From Haloquadratum sp. J07HQX50 (GTDB taxonomy: Archaea; Halobacteriota; Halobacteria; Halobacteriales; Haloferacaceae): a stretch of DNA of 7,215 nucleotides. Positions 5,045 to 7,215 of the stretch are shown here, piece by piece. The translations under genes were made by a program, and so were the position numbers. The stretch spans positions 693,153-700,367 of the forward strand of contig KE356562.1 in NCBI GenBank assembly GCA_000416005.1. The letters are read 5' to 3'. Every line of letters begins with the position of its first letter. Within the stretch, counting starts at the first letter, position 1. Below the pieces are notes generated by a model. The model made no database searches and was not told the DNA's origin. It was given only the letters and a program-made list of their open reading frames with translations.

Positions 5045-5538
5045 GATCCCCCAGCGTGCTGATTTCTCAGATGAACAGTGTAATTGAGCGTGCTAGCATC
5101 TTGCATTCGATGCTTGAGGTGGATTGTAACCACCGCCTCGCTCTGTATCTCGCCATGTACGACTGTGGCGTTCGAGACAGCAACGACTCTCCGTGCTGCG
5201 ATCCTATCGCTTGGATGAGTGAGGGCCAGTGTCGCACCTTGTTCAGTCGATATTGCAGTAATCTGATACTGTTGGCTGTGTATCCTCGCTGGGATCTGCA
5301 CTCTCACCTGTCGATTTAATCTGACTGAATCAGCAGGTATTGCTGTTGTAATCTGAGTGGCCAGACGATCTAATGTCCGCTCAGCTAACTCCTCACCCAC
5401 GGCTGCTTGATACTCACTAACGGTCACCCCGAATAGCAGCGCAGTGACTATCGAGATAAAGAGGATTCCAATTGCCAGTTCAAGTGTTTTACCAGTGACC
5501 GTTGAGACTCCACGAGTATCGAATCCCTGTCGAAGCAT
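5041..5538 (-). CDS. Pilin-like protein with RGVS-type class III signal
   Basis: 165 residues. The leader ends Arg9-Gly10, and the mature N-terminus VSTVTGKTLELAIGILFISI leads into a hydrophobic helix (about 19-38). The RGVS.V.GK.LE pattern resembles haloarchaeal pilin-like proteins encoded after pilC (perhaps DUF7266, from memory). Lys17 and Glu20 at the edge of the helix are unusual, since most archaeal pilins have an uncharged segment here. The mature part has a helix (42-68) followed by beta-rich sequence with repeated V/I-x-V/I patterns and no cysteine. ATG 5538 overlaps the previous stop as TGATG and is preceded by a perfect GGAGGT with 6-nt spacing. The in-frame TTG at 5541 is less likely. 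Likely a minor pilin of the same assembly. Confidence 0.76.
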   Translation of the reverse strand: MLRQGFDTRGVSTVTGKTLELAIGILFISIVTALLFGVTVSEYQAAVGEELAERTLDRLATQITTAIPADSVRLNRQVRVQIPARIHSQQYQITAISTEQGATLALTHPSDRIAARRVVAVSNATVVHGEIQSEAVVTIHLKHRMQDASTLNYTVHLRNQHAGGS

Positions 5539-6260
5539 CAACTGACCTCCAGTTGAATTTCCACAATGTGACGGACCAAGTGGACAGCGCGGGGCTGTTC
5601 GAAATGCCCGATAACACTCACGATCCCATCGCCATCGATATCTCGCTGTGTGGTTGTTGAGGCGCCAGTTGCTGTGAGTGCTTTCGCCCAGACTTCCGGA
5701 TAGTCTGTTTCAATGCCGACCGCATATGTCGCTGGTGCCAACATCGTCTGGTCACTCTCAACAGTCGCTGTGAGCCCGACCGAGAGTTGGTGACCCGACG
5801 TCGAAACTGCATCGAGACCACTCGTGTCCAATAGTGGAACACCAATATATAGCGAGTCAGGAGCCGTTGCGATACGAGGCTGGCCACGCTGTGAGACTGA
5901 TTCAGGAGTTGCCTGTACAACGGTACCACCGAATGCAACCAGTTCACGTGGCCCATCAGTGTATATGACCGCGCCAGCATGGCCTGCCCACTGAATCGAT
6001 CCACCCTCCAGCAGCCATATGCTTCGGTTTGCGACTTGGAGTTGGCCTCGAGTAAGCCGTATCTCTGTTCGCTTTGGGTAGTTGGTTGTCGCGAGCGAGT
6101 GCTGTAATTGACCAGAGACACGATCAAGATCGGCAACAGCTATGCCATCGGCCACAATCGAACCTGTCGTTGCTGTCAGCCCACTAATTGCGACGACAGT
6201 GACACCCAGCAGGAGGGCAACACCGACAACAGCTGCCTGGCCACGGGTATCTGACCACAT
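5538..6260 (-). CDS. Pilin-like protein with class III signal and DxDGDG motif
   Basis: 240 residues, the first small gene after pilC. MWSDTRG (1-7) is a class III leader, with cleavage expected before Gln8 and a hydrophobic helix QAAVVGVALLLGVTVVAISG (8-27). The mature region is long and beta-rich (TEIRLTRGQLQVANR; GAVIYTDGPRELVAFGGTVV), as in a surface-exposed domain. Near the C-terminus DIDGDGIVSV (207-216) is a calcium-loop-like DxDGDG motif, just after YPEVWAKAL (about 187-195). I recall haloarchaeal homologues with a DxDGDGxxSV end in the same place after pilC (possibly DUF7289, uncertain). The ATG at 6260 overlaps the pilC stop (TAATG) and has GGGAG (6268-6272) 7 nt before it. A reading from 6296 would lengthen the leader inside pilC and is rejected. 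No cysteine. Confidence 0.77.
   Translation of the reverse strand: MWSDTRGQAAVVGVALLLGVTVVAISGLTATTGSIVADGIAVADLDRVSGQLQHSLATTNYPKRTEIRLTRGQLQVANRSIWLLEGGSIQWAGHAGAVIYTDGPRELVAFGGTVVQATPESVSQRGQPRIATAPDSLYIGVPLLDTSGLDAVSTSGHQLSVGLTATVESDQTMLAPATYAVGIETDYPEVWAKALTATGASTTTQRDIDGDGIVSVIGHFEQPRAVHLVRHIVEIQLEVS
5545..5550 (-). promoter_or_regulatory. Perfect GGAGGT ribosome binding site inside a coding region
   Basis: GGAGGT on the minus strand lies within the last codons of the upstream pilin-like gene, 6 nt before ATG 5538 at the TGATG junction. It fixes ATG 5538 over TTG 5541 as the start. It suggests the 165-residue protein can recruit ribosomes on its own as well as by coupling. Confidence 0.75.
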
Positions 6261-7215
6261 TAGATAACTCCCGTACCAGCGAAAATCACATGACAAATCG
6301 AGACGAGCATTCCCGAGTGTAACAGTGCCTCATATCGTCCACGACTCGCAGCTCCAGCGAACCACCCTGCTGCGAGCATCGTTGCCTGTGTTGTGACGTA
6401 CAGTCGAAACTGATCACGCGTAATATTGATTGCTGCTTCACCCACTGCGACACCGGAAATATCGGACATCGTTGCCAAACGTTCGAATCCGGCGAACACT
6501 TGTGTGGCTGTTGCAACGGTTATCCCAACAACTAACAGCGCTGTCGTCCACCCAACGGCGACATACACCATCATTCCTGAGCGGAGTGTCTGTTTGTCGT
6601 GATAGAGTCGACCAATTTCTGCCTGCAGCGTCTCGAACACCACACCTGTATCGCTTCCCGCATCCAATGCCCCAGTGACCAGTCCAACAGTCTGCTCAGC
6701 GAGTGGCGTTCCAACACGGGTGACAAACCGGTCTAAAGCGGCTGTTCGGAGATTAGTATCAATCCCTGCGTGAGGCGTTGTGAGTCGGAGATTCGCTGCT
6801 AAATCCGCAACGTCACTGTCCAACGGACCAAGGTCGACATCTTTTGCTACCTCCTCTACCGCATCAGGAAATGGTTGACCGAGTTCAACATGCCCTGAGA
6901 TAGCATGGACGAAGTCCTTTAATTCGTGATCTTTCGCGTCATCAACTCGTGCTCGTCGAACCGCGATAAGTCCAACCGGGATTGCATAGCAGATGTACCC
7001 AACGAGCAGAGCCGAGAGGACATTTACCGTAAATTGAATTGAGAAAGCAATCCCAAGTGCTCCTGTGACAAGGAAAATCACCGCGGCGCTGGCAGGATTA
7101 GTTAATGCTGTGCGGGTCATCTCGCCCAGCGATGATGATCGTGCGTACGTGACCTGCTGATCGGTTGGGCGAAGCGCCGAGACCAGTCCAGCGACTCCCA
7201 GCCCAACAGTCAAGA
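6260..7215 (-). CDS. pilC: PilC/TadC-like pilus membrane platform protein, 5' end missing
   Basis: C-terminal 317 residues of the inner-membrane platform protein of an archaeal type IV pilus-like system (type II secretion F / TadC family), which works with a PilB ATPase to assemble pilins. Visible order: two membrane segments (about 41-60 and 64-85), a cytoplasmic helical domain (86-212) with DFVHAISGHVELGQPFPDAVEEVA (100-123) typical of T2SSF domains and a second helix group LAEQTVGLVTGALDAGSDTG (171-190), another membrane segment (214-238), and a final hydrophobic pair (about 273-290 and 299-316). The frame runs off the right edge; the TTG at 7213 is internal, not the start. Haloarchaeal PilC proteins usually have two F domains and over 550 residues, so about half is missing. 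Haloarchaea carry several pilB-pilC pairs, so no number is assigned. Confidence 0.86.
   Translation of the reverse strand, partial: LTVGLGVAGLVSALRPTDQQVTYARSSSLGEMTRTALTNPASAAVIFLVTGALGIAFSIQFTVNVLSALLVGYICYAIPVGLIAVRRARVDDAKDHELKDFVHAISGHVELGQPFPDAVEEVAKDVDLGPLDSDVADLAANLRLTTPHAGIDTNLRTAALDRFVTRVGTPLAEQTVGLVTGALDAGSDTGVVFETLQAEIGRLYHDKQTLRSGMMVYVAVGWTTALLVVGITVATATQVFAGFERLATMSDISGVAVGEAAINITRDQFRLYVTTQATMLAAGWFAGAASRGRYEALLHSGMLVSICHVIFAGTGVI

Noticed and set aside
6261..6296. Twelve-residue upstream extension of the 240-residue pilin-like protein
   Set aside because: It begins at a non-ATG codon inside pilC, while ATG 6260 gives a normal leader, a TAATG junction and a GGGAG site.
1..7215. 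tRNA, CRISPR array, insertion sequence or integrase
   Set aside because: No cloverleaf with a T-loop consensus, no regularly spaced repeats, no transposase motif and no terminal inverted repeats were seen by eye.

Overview
The window looks like a stretch of haloarchaeal chromosome. Proteins are rich in Asp/Glu, promoters are TATA-like, several families are archaeal or haloarchaeal in character (DUF373, DUF371, COG1340-like coiled coil, TadC/PilC-type pilus membrane protein), and codon endings are mixed with fairly moderate GC. A low-GC haloarchaeon such as a Haloquadratum-like organism would fit, but that is inference. I saw no tRNA, rRNA, insertion sequence, CRISPR array or integrase.

Left part (1-1786, minus strand): a DUF373 membrane protein cut by the left edge, preceded by its own promoter. 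Upstream of it on the same strand is a 307-residue coiled-coil protein whose internal repeats line up as an antiparallel helical hairpin.

Middle (1787-2967): a 386-bp gene-free stretch between divergent genes, rich in palindromes, short repeats and predicted RNA stems. The plus strand then carries a DUF371 protein with a strong ribosome binding site, a hairpin at its stop codon, an AT-rich promoter block, and a 50-residue acidic protein whose ORF is small enough to be missed easily.

Right part (2968-7215): a hotdog-fold thioesterase on the plus strand meets tail to tail, with a 17-nt overlap, a tightly packed minus-strand operon. Read from the right edge, the operon is a PilC/TadC-like membrane platform protein (its 5' end lies outside the window) followed by five short proteins. 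Every junction overlaps by 1 to 8 nt. All five small proteins start with a class III (archaeal prepilin-type) signal: a short charged leader, Arg-Gly, then a hydrophobic segment. This fits an adhesion or type IV pilus-like surface machine, with the ATPase (PilB) expected just beyond the right edge. The five products are probably minor pilins or pilin-like assembly factors, and none has a function I can name from sequence alone.
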